A DNA stretch of 64,000 bases, from contig NC_013131.1 of NCBI RefSeq assembly GCF_000024025.1, forward strand, positions 9,342,229 through 9,406,228, in the 5' to 3' direction. This document shows, piece after piece, positions 51,464-59,696 of this stretch; the stretch's first letter is position 1, and every line of letters starts with the position of its first letter. A program made the position numbers and the translations under genes. This DNA is from Catenulispora acidiphila DSM 44928. GTDB taxonomy: Bacteria > Actinomycetota > Actinomycetes > Streptomycetales > Catenulisporaceae. The notes beneath the pieces were generated by a model. That model had not been told where the DNA came from and did not search any database. It saw nothing but the letters and a program-made list of their open reading frames with translations.

Positions 51464-51823
51464 ATGGACCCGCTGGAGCTCACGCGCCTGGACTTGCTCT
51501 GGGCGCTGATCCGGGTCCTGCTGGGCGGGACGTTCCTGCGCAGGGCCTGGATCCACCACGGTTCGTCGTGGCCGGACGGGCTGTTCGTGCTCGCCCTGAC
51601 GAGTGTCGGGGCGGGGCTCGTCTTCGGGATCCTCATGCGGTACACGGCGGTCTGCGCCGCCGTGCTGTTGGTGTTCACGCACGCCGGCCCGCTCGTGGAC
51701 CACCGCCTCGTCTTCGCGCTCGTCGTCCTGGGCATCGGCTTCACGACGCTGGGGTGGCGGTACGGGCTCGGGCGGTGGTGGTCCGGCACGCCGCTCGTGC
51801 AACGGCATCCCTGGCTGGCGTGA
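51464..51823 (+). CDS. small membrane protein (about four helices)
   Basis: The 119-residue product (ATG 51464) has hydrophobic segments LTRLDLLWALIRVLLGGTFLR, GLFVLALTSVGAGLVFGILM, AVCAAVLLVFTHAGPLV and LVFALVVLGIGFTTLGW, reminiscent of DoxX-like proteins but without decisive motifs. A GTG at 51449 is an alternative start. AAAGG lies close to the ATG. The MarC gene follows 43 bp downstream. Confidence 0.6.
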   Translation: MDPLELTRLDLLWALIRVLLGGTFLRRAWIHHGSSWPDGLFVLALTSVGAGLVFGILMRYTAVCAAVLLVFTHAGPLVDHRLVFALVVLGIGFTTLGWRYGLGRWWSGTPLVQRHPWLA

Positions 51824-51866
51824 CAGGCGTGGCAGCCAAGTCCTTCCAGGTGATAGGTCTTCCTGC

Positions 51867-52478
51867 GTGTTCGACAGCAAGCTCTTTCTCGAGGCGTACA
51901 TCACCCTGTTCGTCATCATGGACCCGCCGGGGACGCTGCCGATCTTCCTGGCGCTGACCAACGGCCGCAGCAAGGCGCAGCGGACGCGGGCGGCGTGGCA
52001 GGCGGCGCTGGTCGCGTTCTGCGTGATCTGCGTGTTCGCGCTGTTCGGCCAGCAGATCCTGGACTATCTCGGCGTCACGCTGCCCGCGCTGCAGGGTTCC
52101 GGCGGCCTGCTGCTCCTGCTCATCGCGCTGGAGCTGCTGACCGGCCGCAGCGAGGAGCCCTCGCACTCCAACGAGGCGGTGAACGTCGCGCTGGTCCCGC
52201 TGGGCACCCCGCTGCTCGCCGGACCGGGCGCGATCGTCGCGGTGATGGTCTTCGCCAAGCGCACCGACCACCACTGGTCCGGCGTGCTCGCGGTCGGCGC
52301 GGCGATCGTGGCGATCCACATCACCCTGTGGCTGACGATGCGGTTCTCGGTCCAGGTCATCCGGGTCATCAAGGACTCGGGCGTGACCCTGGTGACGCGG
52401 ATCGCCGGTCTGCTGCTGTCGGCGATCGCCGTGCAGATGGTGGCCGACGCGGTGCGCGCGTTCATCAAGGCGGGGTGA
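51867..52478 (+). CDS. MarC-family integral membrane protein
   Basis: The 203-residue protein has six membrane segments with family blocks FLEAYITLFVIMDPPGTLPIFLALT (near residue 8), GGLLLLLIALELLTGR and the NVALVPLGTPLLAGPGAIVAVM motif (near 105). MarC/NAAT proteins are membrane proteins of uncertain function; some import neutral amino acids. The start is GTG 51867 (VFDSKLF); a longer frame upstream overlaps the preceding gene. Confidence 0.88.
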   Translation: MFDSKLFLEAYITLFVIMDPPGTLPIFLALTNGRSKAQRTRAAWQAALVAFCVICVFALFGQQILDYLGVTLPALQGSGGLLLLLIALELLTGRSEEPSHSNEAVNVALVPLGTPLLAGPGAIVAVMVFAKRTDHHWSGVLAVGAAIVAIHITLWLTMRFSVQVIRVIKDSGVTLVTRIAGLLLSAIAVQMVADAVRAFIKAG

Positions 52479-52492
52479 CCTAGGATTTTTCC

Positions 52493-53104
52493 GTGACCTT
52501 CGGACAGCAGTTCCTCGACCAGCTCGACGCCTCGGCCCAGGACTTCACCTTCCCGTTCCTCGACCACGGGTTCTACTCGGCGGTCGACGTCCGCCTGCAC
52601 GTCTACCGCGACGACAAGCACTGGGCCGTGGTCTTCGAGACGGTCGGCTTCAACCCGAAGGCCCGCAGCGTCACCGACGCCCTGACCGGCTACGGCGTCC
52701 GAGCCGGCAGCCAGCTGGACCGCGTGGAGAACATCGCCGAACTCATCGACGCCGACGAGAACTATGTCGGCGGCAAACCCCTCCGCGTCCGCGGCGAGGA
52801 CCTCCCCGTCGAGGCGCCGGCCGGCGAGTACTTCGCCGAAGTGGTCCGCGAACTCGTCCCCGAATACCGCGACCTCCTCCTGGCCGACGAATCAGAACTC
52901 CGAGCCCTGATCCCCCCGGACCTCCCGGAAATCCTCCGCCTGGAAGCCTGGCACCACCCCGACGTCCTGGTCGAGCGCCCCAGCCGCGAGGAGGTGTTCC
53001 AGCTCCTGGCCAAGGTCCTCGACACCGGCAACCCGCACGAATACCGGCCGACGCGCGCGCCGAACACGCATTGGTCGAACTGGCCGGAGTCGGGGATCGC
53101 CTAA
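52493..53104 (+). CDS. uncharacterised protein (DUF7003-like)
   Basis: The 203-residue protein starts VTFGQQFLDQLDASAQDF and has a VRLHVYRDDKHWAVVFETVG motif near residue 33 and IRLEAWHHPDVL-type sequence near 155. The beginning resembles a family (DUF7003, from recall) often seen next to toxin/immunity or stand-alone genes. No known function. GTG 52493 is preceded by TAGGAT (52481-52486) at 6 nt, so leaderless. A terminator follows. Confidence 0.6.
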   Translation: MTFGQQFLDQLDASAQDFTFPFLDHGFYSAVDVRLHVYRDDKHWAVVFETVGFNPKARSVTDALTGYGVRAGSQLDRVENIAELIDADENYVGGKPLRVRGEDLPVEAPAGEYFAEVVRELVPEYRDLLLADESELRALIPPDLPEILRLEAWHHPDVLVERPSREEVFQLLAKVLDTGNPHEYRPTRAPNTHWSNWPESGIA

Positions 53105-53115
53105 AGCACTCGCAG

Positions 53116-53173
53116 GGCAGGCGACTCGCCGACGAAGGGGCGCCGATCGCGAGCGAGTCGCCGTCCGCCTGCC
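53116..53173. terminator. bulged terminator hairpin between convergent genes
   Basis: GGCAGG (53116-53121) and CGACTCGC (53122-53129) pair with GCGAGTCG (53153-53160) and CCTGCC (53168-53173), with a 7-nt bulge on the 3' side. Confidence 0.6.
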
Positions 53174-53178
53174 GTTGA

Positions 53179-54708
53179 TCACGCCGCGGCCGCAGCGGTT
53201 TCGGGCTCTGCGACACCGGCTGTGCCCGCGCCAGCATTGGCACCTGCGCCGGCACCCGCATCCGCATCCTGATGCACCGCAGCCGCCGCCAGTGCCGCGC
53301 GCATCGCCTTCGCTCCCGGCAGGAACGCTGCCGTCACCAGGGTCACCGCCGTGCATGCCAGCGCCCACCAGAAGGTGGCGCCGTAGGCGGACGCGACGTG
53401 TGCCGCCGTCGGTGTCCCGTCTGCCAGTCCCCGCACCAGGATCACAGCCAGGACCGCTGTGCCGATCGAGCCGCCGACCCGGTTCAGGATGTTGAACGTC
53501 GTCGTCGCCTGAGGGATCGAGGCGCGGCGCAGGGTGCTGTAACCGGCGGCGATCAGGGGTGCCATCACCAGGCCGAGGCCCAGTCCGCGCAGGAACAGGG
53601 GCAGTTCCAGGGCGGTGGCCGATGTGTGCGCGCCGACGAGGGCGAAGGGGAGGGTCGCCGCTGTCGCGACCGCCGTGCCCGTCACCACCAGGACGCGCGG
53701 GCCGGTGCGGTTGGTCAGGCGGCCGGCGGCGACTGTCGAAAGGGCGGTTCCGAGACCCTGCGGTGCCAGGACCAGGCCGGCGCGCAGGGGTGAGAATCCG
53801 TGTGCCTGCTGGAAGTACAGCGGCAGCAGGAACATCGCGCCGAACAGGGTCGCGCCCATCAGTGCGGAGTTCAGCATCGCGACGGCGAAGGCGCGGTCGC
53901 GGAACAGGCGCAGGTCCACCAGCGGCTGGATCTTGGTGCGCAGGCTGTAGAGCACGAACGCCGTCACCAGTGCCACGCCGGCGGCCACCGGGACCCATGC
54001 CGCCGGGGACGCGAAGCCGCCGTGGTCGCCGGCCGCCGAGCAGCCGTAGACCAGGGCCGCGAGTCCCGGGGAGATCAGGGCGAAGCCGCGCAGGTCGAAG
54101 CGCGCCGTGCCGGCCGGGCTCGGCGTCGAGACCGGGACCCAGCGGCGGGCCAGGGTGATCGCGGCCAGGCCGATCGGCACGTTGATGAAGAAGATCCAGC
54201 GCCAGCCCCACTCGGCCAGCAGCAGGCCGCCGACCGCCGGACCGAGGACCGGCAGCAGCGCCATCGGGACCGACATCACCGCCATCACGCGGGCCATGTA
54301 CCGCGGGCCGACGCTGCGGCCGAGCAGCGCCTGGCCGACCGGCTGGATCAGGCCGCCGCCGAGCGCCTGCAGCACCCGGAAGACGATCAGGCTCGGGATC
54401 GACCACGCCGCGCCGCACAACACCGAGCCGGCCAGGAAGGCGGTCACGCCGAGCAGCCACACCCGGCGTCCGCCGAAGCGGTCCATGCTCCAGCCGGCCA
54501 GCGGCACGACCACGGACATCGTGAGCAGGTAGGCCGTGGACACCCAGGCCACGGCGGACAGCGTCGAGCCGAAGCGCTCGGCCAGAGTGCGGGTGGCGAC
54601 CGCGACCACGGTCGCGTCGAGCATCGCCATGGCGGCGCCGAGGACCAGGGCGACGCCGATCTTGAGGTATTCGCGGGGCAGCCGGTCGTCGGACGGCTGA
54701 GCGTTCAT
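53179..54708 (-). CDS. drug-efflux MFS transporter (DHA2/EmrB type)
   Basis: The 509-residue transporter has about fourteen helices and the family motifs: MLDATVVAVATRTLAERFG (TM1), the motif A loop WSMDRFGGRRVWLLGV, VFRVLQALGGGLIQPVGQALL (motif B) and GPAVGGLLLAEWGWRWIFFINVPIG (motif C). It should extrude drugs or toxic compounds by proton antiport. The start ATG 54708 has GGGGAGG just upstream. It is divergent from a TetR gene with three tandem palindromes between, so it is the likely regulated target. Confidence 0.92.
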   Translation of the reverse strand: MNAQPSDDRLPREYLKIGVALVLGAAMAMLDATVVAVATRTLAERFGSTLSAVAWVSTAYLLTMSVVVPLAGWSMDRFGGRRVWLLGVTAFLAGSVLCGAAWSIPSLIVFRVLQALGGGLIQPVGQALLGRSVGPRYMARVMAVMSVPMALLPVLGPAVGGLLLAEWGWRWIFFINVPIGLAAITLARRWVPVSTPSPAGTARFDLRGFALISPGLAALVYGCSAAGDHGGFASPAAWVPVAAGVALVTAFVLYSLRTKIQPLVDLRLFRDRAFAVAMLNSALMGATLFGAMFLLPLYFQQAHGFSPLRAGLVLAPQGLGTALSTVAAGRLTNRTGPRVLVVTGTAVATAATLPFALVGAHTSATALELPLFLRGLGLGLVMAPLIAAGYSTLRRASIPQATTTFNILNRVGGSIGTAVLAVILVRGLADGTPTAAHVASAYGATFWWALACTAVTLVTAAFLPGAKAMRAALAAAAVHQDADAGAGAGANAGAGTAGVAEPETAAAAA

Positions 54709-54753
54709 GGTTCCTCCCCGAACTGACGGAGCCACGGGCTCCATCGAGCGATA

Positions 54754-54814
54754 TTGGACGATCGAGTCCAGAGAGCTAGACCCATCAGTCCAAGAGATTA
54801 GACTGAGGAGTCCA
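54754..54814. promoter_or_regulatory. three phased palindromic operators between TetR and the efflux gene
   Basis: Three 17-bp imperfect palindromes with left arms TTGGAC, CTAGAC and TTAGAC, 5-bp centres, and identical right arms AGTCCA lie at 54754-54770, 54776-54792 and 54798-54814. Spacing is exactly 22 bp, two helical turns, so bound dimers would sit on one face of the DNA. They occupy the centre of the divergent promoter region and are best explained as TetR sites. Confidence 0.8.
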
Positions 54815-54851
54815 ACTCCGCAACAGGCTTCCGAGCGAGGAGAATGAGCGC

Positions 54852-55523
54852 ATGACCGCGACCGCCACGACCGCGACCGCCGACGAGCCGCAGGGCAACC
54901 CGAGAAAGCGCCGGGCGATCCTGGACGCCGCCGGCACGGTGTTCCTGCGCGAGGGCTTCACCCGCGCCAGCATCGACGCGATCGCGGCCGAGGCGAAGGT
55001 CTCCAAGCAGACCGTCTACAACCACTTCGGCGACAAAGAGCGCCTGTTCATGGCGATGACGGACGACGTGCAGGACCGCACGGTCGCGCACGTCGTGGAG
55101 CTGATGGACCGCGACTTCCCCGACGCCTCGAAGCTGACCGGCCCGGAAGACCTGCGCGCCGCGCTCCTGCAGCTGACCGGCGCCTGGGTCCGCGTCGTCT
55201 ACACCGGACCGCTGGTCGACCTGCGTAAGCTCGTCGACGCCGAGTCCGAGCACCACCCCGACCTCCAGCAGCGCTGGTTCACCAACGGCCCGGGGCGCAC
55301 CATGCCGCGGCTGAACAAGCTGCTGTCCGCGCTGGCCCGCGCCGGGCTGCTCGACGTGCCCGCCGAGGTGCTGGCCGTGCCGGAGTTGCTGGCGCACCAG
55401 CTGACCACGACCGCCGGATCGGACGTCCGGAGGATCGCGCACGAAGCGGACTTCGACGCCGAGTTCGACCGGCGGATCGCGCAGGGCGTGGACTTCTTCC
55501 TCAGGGCTTACGCGCCACGCTGA
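54852..55523 (+). CDS. TetR-family transcriptional regulator
   Basis: The 223-residue protein has an N-terminal TetR DNA-binding domain: KRRAILDAAGTVFLREGFTRASIDAIAAEAKVSKQTVYNHFGDKERLF (residues about 19-66, quoted only as the landmark ends KRRAILDAA and TVYNHFGDKE). The C-terminal ligand domain (about 75-220) is helical. It is divergent from the drug-efflux MFS, the standard self-regulated pair. The ATG at 54852 is preceded by GAGGAG about 8 nt upstream. Confidence 0.92.
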   Translation: MTATATTATADEPQGNPRKRRAILDAAGTVFLREGFTRASIDAIAAEAKVSKQTVYNHFGDKERLFMAMTDDVQDRTVAHVVELMDRDFPDASKLTGPEDLRAALLQLTGAWVRVVYTGPLVDLRKLVDAESEHHPDLQQRWFTNGPGRTMPRLNKLLSALARAGLLDVPAEVLAVPELLAHQLTTTAGSDVRRIAHEADFDAEFDRRIAQGVDFFLRAYAPR

Positions 55524-55604
55524 GGCGGAGGTGGGAACAGAGCAGAGACAAGGGGAGAGGCAGAAACAGAAGCAGAAGCAGCGTCAGACGCAGCTCCCGC
55601 CGAC

Positions 55605-55988
55605 CTACGGGTGCTCCCCGATCGGCACCGATATCGTCCCGCCGAGCGGGCACGTCCACAACGGCGTCCGCTGCCCGCGGGTGGCCATCATCGGATGCGT
55701 GTGGCTCGGCAGGCACGGCGGCCACTCGATGACCCGGCCGCCGATGGAGAGGTTCCCCTGCACCAGCCGCTGCGTCTGCGCGGCCAGGTAGAGCGTGCGC
55801 GAAGCCGTGTCCAGCACGGACGCGCCGAGGGTCAGCCGCCCCACCTTCACCCCGGAGACGATCAGCACGGCGGTGGCGCCGGCCGCCGGCTCGCCCGGGT
55901 TCGGGTCCTCCGTCAGCTGGCAGTCCAGACCCGCGGCACGCAGGTCATGGGCCACCGGCTCGAAGGCCTCCAGCAGGGACACGTCCAC
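55605..55988 (-). CDS. uncharacterised small protein
   Basis: The 127-residue protein starts GTG (VDVSLLEAFEPVAHDLRAAG) and contains ATAVLIVSGVKVGRLTLGASV and TLYLAAQTQRLVQGNL segments; its C-terminus is rich in Pro and Thr. No family recognised. TACGCT (55996-56001) ends 7 nt before the GTG, a leaderless pattern. Coding potential is supported by the codon pattern and the clean start. Confidence 0.5.
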   Translation of the reverse strand: MDVSLLEAFEPVAHDLRAAGLDCQLTEDPNPGEPAAGATAVLIVSGVKVGRLTLGASVLDTASRTLYLAAQTQRLVQGNLSIGGRVIEWPPCLPSHTHPMMATRGQRTPLWTCPLGGTISVPIGEHP

Positions 55989-56225
55989 CCTGCACAGCGT
56001 AAGCGCCGAACCAGCAAATGCACAGACCCTTTGCACGTGCAAAACAGACCCTTGCTTGCCCGGGCCGCCGCCGGAGGACCGATACGCGGTCAGTGCACTG
56101 TTTCGGTCATGTCAGGGTCGGAATACCCCCGGGTGATCACATCGTCACCCGGCGTCCCCGCGCCGCCGGACCCCGCCCCGCGACACGCCGTTTTATCGGT
56201 GAACGATCCGTGAGATCTTGTCGGC

Positions 56226-57743
56226 ATGGACGCGCCCAAGATCTCGATCATCCCCAAACCGCTGCGGATACAAGCCGGATCCGGTCGGCTCACGTTCGAC
56301 TCCGCAACCGTCGTGAACGCCTCGAACGGGCATCCCGAACTCGGCCCGGAGGGCTACACGCTGGTCATCGACGACGACGGCATCACCTTCGTCACCGGCA
56401 CCGAGACCGGCCAGTTCTACGCCGAGCAGACGCTGAAGCAGCTCCTGCCGCCCGACGCGCTGCGCTCCGACGCCGGCGACAAGGCCTGGCCGCTGCCCTA
56501 CGTGACGATCACCGACGCCCCGCGCTTCCGCTGGCGCGGCGCGATGCTCGACGTGGCACGCCACTTCCTGCCCAAGCGCGACGTGCTGCGCTTCCTGGAC
56601 CTGATGGCGCTGCACAAGCTGAACGTCCTGCACTTCCACCTGACCGAGGACCAGGGCTGGCGCATCGAGATCAAGCAGTATCCGAAGCTCACCGAGGTCG
56701 GCGGCTGGCGCCGGGAGACGGTCGGCGACGGCCGCCCGCACGGCGGCTTCTACACGCAGGACGACATCCGCGAGATCGTCGCCTACGCCACCGAGCGGCA
56801 CATCACCGTGGTCCCCGAGATCGACATCCCCGGGCACTCCACCGCCGCCATCGCCGCCTACCCCGAGCTGGGCAACCAGGACGTGCCCAGCGCCGAGGAA
56901 CCGCGCGAGGTGTGGACCCGGTTCGGGATCGCCACCTCGGTGCTGAACGTCGAGGACACGACCGTCGAGTTCTACAAGACGGTGATGGACGAGATCTGCG
57001 ACCTGTTCCCCGGCGAGTTCGTCTGCCTCGGCGGCGACGAGTGCCCGAAGGACGAGTGGAAAGCCAGCGCCCGGGCCCAGGCCCGCAAGGCGGAACTGGG
57101 ACTGGCGACCGAAGAGGATCTGCAGGCCTGGTTCATGAACCAGCTCAGCGAGCACGTCGCGTCGAAGGGACGCAAGCTGCTCGGCTGGGACGAGATCCTG
57201 GAAGGCGAACTGTTCCCGGGCACCGTCGTGTCCTCCTGGCGCGGCACCGACGGCGCGGTCGAGGCGGCACGGCGCGGACACGACACCCTCACCAGCCCCT
57301 ACGGCTGGGTCTACTTCGACTACCGCCAGTCCGACGAGGAAGGCGAGCCGGGCGCCCCCTGGGCCGCGCCGACCTCGCTGGAGCGCGCCTACAGCTTCGA
57401 GCCGATCCCCGAGGACATGCCCGAAGAACTCGCCGACCACGTCATCGGCTCCGAGGCCACCCTCTGGAGCGAGTACATCCCCGACGCCCGGGTCCACGAC
57501 TACCAGGCCTGGCCCCGCCTCGCAGCCTTCAGCGAAACAGTGTGGTCCACCCCCGACCGCGACTTCGCGGAGTTCCAGTCGCGCCTGGAGAAGCACCTGG
57601 AGCGCCTCGACGCACTCGGAGTGGAGTACCGCCCCCTCGACGGTCCGCATCCATGGCAGAAGCAGCCGGCGCCGCACTGGAAGGCCGACCCGAACGAGGC
57701 CGAGGCGGCTGACGGCACGGAAAGCACCGAGAGCACGGAGTAG
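56226..57743 (+). CDS. GH20 beta-N-acetylhexosaminidase, cytoplasmic
   Basis: The 505-residue protein releases terminal N-acetylhexosamine by substrate-assisted catalysis. The catalytic pair is Asp271-Glu272 in VCLGGDECPKDEW. Other GH20 landmarks are RWRGAMLDVARHFLPK near 103, LHFHLTEDQGWRIEIKQYP near 135, VVPEIDIPGHSTAAIAAYPEL near 195 and GWDEILEG near 320. There is no signal peptide, so it acts on imported chito-oligosaccharides. GATCTT ends 6 nt before the ATG (leaderless pattern). The adjacent MFS gene has a LacI-type operator. Confidence 0.93.
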   Translation: MDAPKISIIPKPLRIQAGSGRLTFDSATVVNASNGHPELGPEGYTLVIDDDGITFVTGTETGQFYAEQTLKQLLPPDALRSDAGDKAWPLPYVTITDAPRFRWRGAMLDVARHFLPKRDVLRFLDLMALHKLNVLHFHLTEDQGWRIEIKQYPKLTEVGGWRRETVGDGRPHGGFYTQDDIREIVAYATERHITVVPEIDIPGHSTAAIAAYPELGNQDVPSAEEPREVWTRFGIATSVLNVEDTTVEFYKTVMDEICDLFPGEFVCLGGDECPKDEWKASARAQARKAELGLATEEDLQAWFMNQLSEHVASKGRKLLGWDEILEGELFPGTVVSSWRGTDGAVEAARRGHDTLTSPYGWVYFDYRQSDEEGEPGAPWAAPTSLERAYSFEPIPEDMPEELADHVIGSEATLWSEYIPDARVHDYQAWPRLAAFSETVWSTPDRDFAEFQSRLEKHLERLDALGVEYRPLDGPHPWQKQPAPHWKADPNEAEAADGTESTESTE

Positions 57744-57776
57744 CACCCACGACAGCACCGATCGACGCGGCCTGAG

Positions 57777-57820
57777 ATCTCCTCGGCGCTCCCCTTCGGA
57801 CGGAGCGCCGGGGAGATTTT
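57777..57820 (+). terminator. rho-independent terminator after the hexosaminidase
   Basis: ATCTCC/GGAGAT and CGGCGCTCC/GGAGCGCCG form a two-part stem between 57777 and 57817, with a TTTT run at 57817-57820. This is a canonical plus-strand terminator. Confidence 0.9.
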
Positions 57821-57965
57821 GCTGTCCTTCACTACGATGTGCGGACTCGGCGGGCCAGTGCCGACCGGTAGCGGCCGCTCTTAGTTCGGTGAGCGAGTTT
57901 GCCGAACCATCGACCGTCAGCCCCAGATGCGGTCGGTAGCCCTTACCTCACTCCCCGGAAAAGCC

Positions 57966-58016
57966 TTGACGGTCAGGCCTTTCGCGGGCATCGTGGCGGG
58001 AAAGCGCTTACCCGCC
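57966..58016 (+). promoter_or_regulatory. promoter and LacI-family operator of the MFS gene
   Basis: TTGACG (57966-57971) and CATCGT (57989-57994) are 17 bp apart. Immediately after, GGCGGG and CCCGCC flank AAGCGCTT in a 22-bp palindrome with one mismatched pair (57995-58016). The central AAGCGCTT is typical of LacI/GalR-family operators, positioned to block the start of transcription. Confidence 0.7.
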
Positions 58017-58031
58017 AAGACGAGGAGGGCT

Positions 58032-59540
58032 ATGAGCGAGGTACTCGGAGCGCAGCATCCGGACGCCGCGGCGGCCGATGGCGCGAGACGCGGGACGGCG
58101 ATCGGATCGCCGGGTCCGCTGCGGCCGATCTTCTCCGGCAGCTACCAGAAACTGTGGCTGCTGCTGCTGTTCGGCTGGCTCGTCAGCTACGCCGACCGGA
58201 CTGTCACCGGGCCGGTCGTGGCGTGGATGATCCACGACAAGGGCGGCTTCATCGGCGACTCCGCGCACCCCGCCGCGCTCGGCGGCTTGATCGGCTCGAT
58301 GTTCTTCACCGGCTACATGCTCACGCAGTACGCCGGCGGGCGCCTCGGCGACCGCTTCGGGCATCGCGAGATGCTCGTCCTCTCCTTGCTGTGGGCCGGG
58401 GTTCTGACGCTGGTGTCGGGGCTGGCGACCGGGCTCGTGGTGTTCGTCGTGGCGCGCGTGCTGACCGGTCTGGGCGAAGGCGTCTTCTACTCCAACGACC
58501 GCGTGCTGGTCATCACGCACACGCCGCCCCGGCGCCGCACGATCGGGCTCGGCGTGGCGGTGTCGGGACTGTCCATCGGGCTGACCGTCGCCATCGTCGC
58601 CACCCCGTACATGATCGACTGGGGTACGTCGGCGGGCTTCGGCGCCAGAGCGTGGAGCATGCCGCTGTTCCTGTTCGGCACGTTCTCGCTGCTGGTCGGC
58701 GTCGCCACCTGGCTGTTCTTCCGGGCCCGGGGCGATCGGCCGCTGCGGCTGGGCGCGCCGTTGCTGCGCCTGATCGGCTACTCCGTGCCCTGCGCCGCCG
58801 CGATCACGGTGCTGTACCTGGTCTCGGACAAGGCCGGATGGACGGCGTGGGAGACCGCGATCGGCTCCGGGGTGCTGGCGCTGGTGATGATCGGCTTCGT
58901 GGTCCGGGACCTGAAGCGGACCGGCAAGGCGGAAACGCTGCTGACGAAGGACTTGTGGCTGCTGTACATCGCCTTCATCGCGGTGATGTGGAACCTGTGG
59001 TTCTTCTCCTTCTGGTCGGTCGAGATCGTCGCGGAGACCGCGCACAGCAGCCTGACCTCCGCCGCGCTGACGGCCGCGTTCAACGCCGGCGCCGGCATCA
59101 TCGGCTTCCCGGTCGGCGGCTGGCTGGCCGACCGGCGGGTGCGGCAGGGCAAGGGCCGCAAGTCGCTGGCGATCATCTGCGCCGTGGCGCACACGCTGCT
59201 CGCCGTCGCCTTCGGCGTCTCGCTCGCGGTCGGGCATCCCTCGCTGCTGTTGCTCGGGCTGATCCTGTTCACCTCGGGGCTGTTCTTCAACGCGCTGCAG
59301 CCGATCGTCCACGGCATCCTGGGCGACCAGGTCCCGGACGCGGACCGGGGCGCGGTGTTCGGCGTGTTCAACCTGATCGCCGAAATCGGCGCGGTCGCCA
59401 GCCCGGTGGTCAGCGGGGTGCTGCGGGACTCCACCGGGAGCTGGGCGCCGGGGGTGTTCACGGCCGCCGGAATCATGGCCGTGTCGGTGCCGTTGTACGC
59501 GCTGGTGCGCGAGCGGATACCGGGTGCCGCCCGGACGTGA
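58032..59540 (+). CDS. MFS transporter (anion:cation symporter / sugar-acid type)
   Basis: The 502-residue transporter has twelve helices: LWLLLLFGWLVSYADRTVTG starts TM1 and the MFS motif A is GGRLGDRFGHREML. YADRTVTGPV and GLGEGVFYSNDRVLV resemble the anion:cation symporter family (ACS/sugar-acid or glucarate type), but the substrate cannot be set. GAGGAGGG lies just before the ATG at 58032. A LacI-type operator at its promoter and the hexosaminidase upstream suggest a sugar or sugar derivative. Confidence 0.85.
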   Translation: MSEVLGAQHPDAAAADGARRGTAIGSPGPLRPIFSGSYQKLWLLLLFGWLVSYADRTVTGPVVAWMIHDKGGFIGDSAHPAALGGLIGSMFFTGYMLTQYAGGRLGDRFGHREMLVLSLLWAGVLTLVSGLATGLVVFVVARVLTGLGEGVFYSNDRVLVITHTPPRRRTIGLGVAVSGLSIGLTVAIVATPYMIDWGTSAGFGARAWSMPLFLFGTFSLLVGVATWLFFRARGDRPLRLGAPLLRLIGYSVPCAAAITVLYLVSDKAGWTAWETAIGSGVLALVMIGFVVRDLKRTGKAETLLTKDLWLLYIAFIAVMWNLWFFSFWSVEIVAETAHSSLTSAALTAAFNAGAGIIGFPVGGWLADRRVRQGKGRKSLAIICAVAHTLLAVAFGVSLAVGHPSLLLLGLILFTSGLFFNALQPIVHGILGDQVPDADRGAVFGVFNLIAEIGAVASPVVSGVLRDSTGSWAPGVFTAAGIMAVSVPLYALVRERIPGAART

Positions 59541-59696
59541 CGGGCGTCGCTGCCGGGGCGTGAGCCGGGAAACGGGAAACAACTGCCCGGACCCACGCCC
59601 CCGGAGAACCACGGCCTTGGTCATGAGAAGCGCCGCGATGAGCGACACTAGAAGGATGCCCGTCGCCCGACCGAAGCGCCGCGCCCGGAGGTATGC

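Noticed and set aside
59541-59696. A possible minus-strand small membrane gene (hydrophobic ILLVSLIAALLM segment)
   Set aside because: No start with a ribosome-binding site or -10 box precedes it and the frame continues antisense through the MFS gene.
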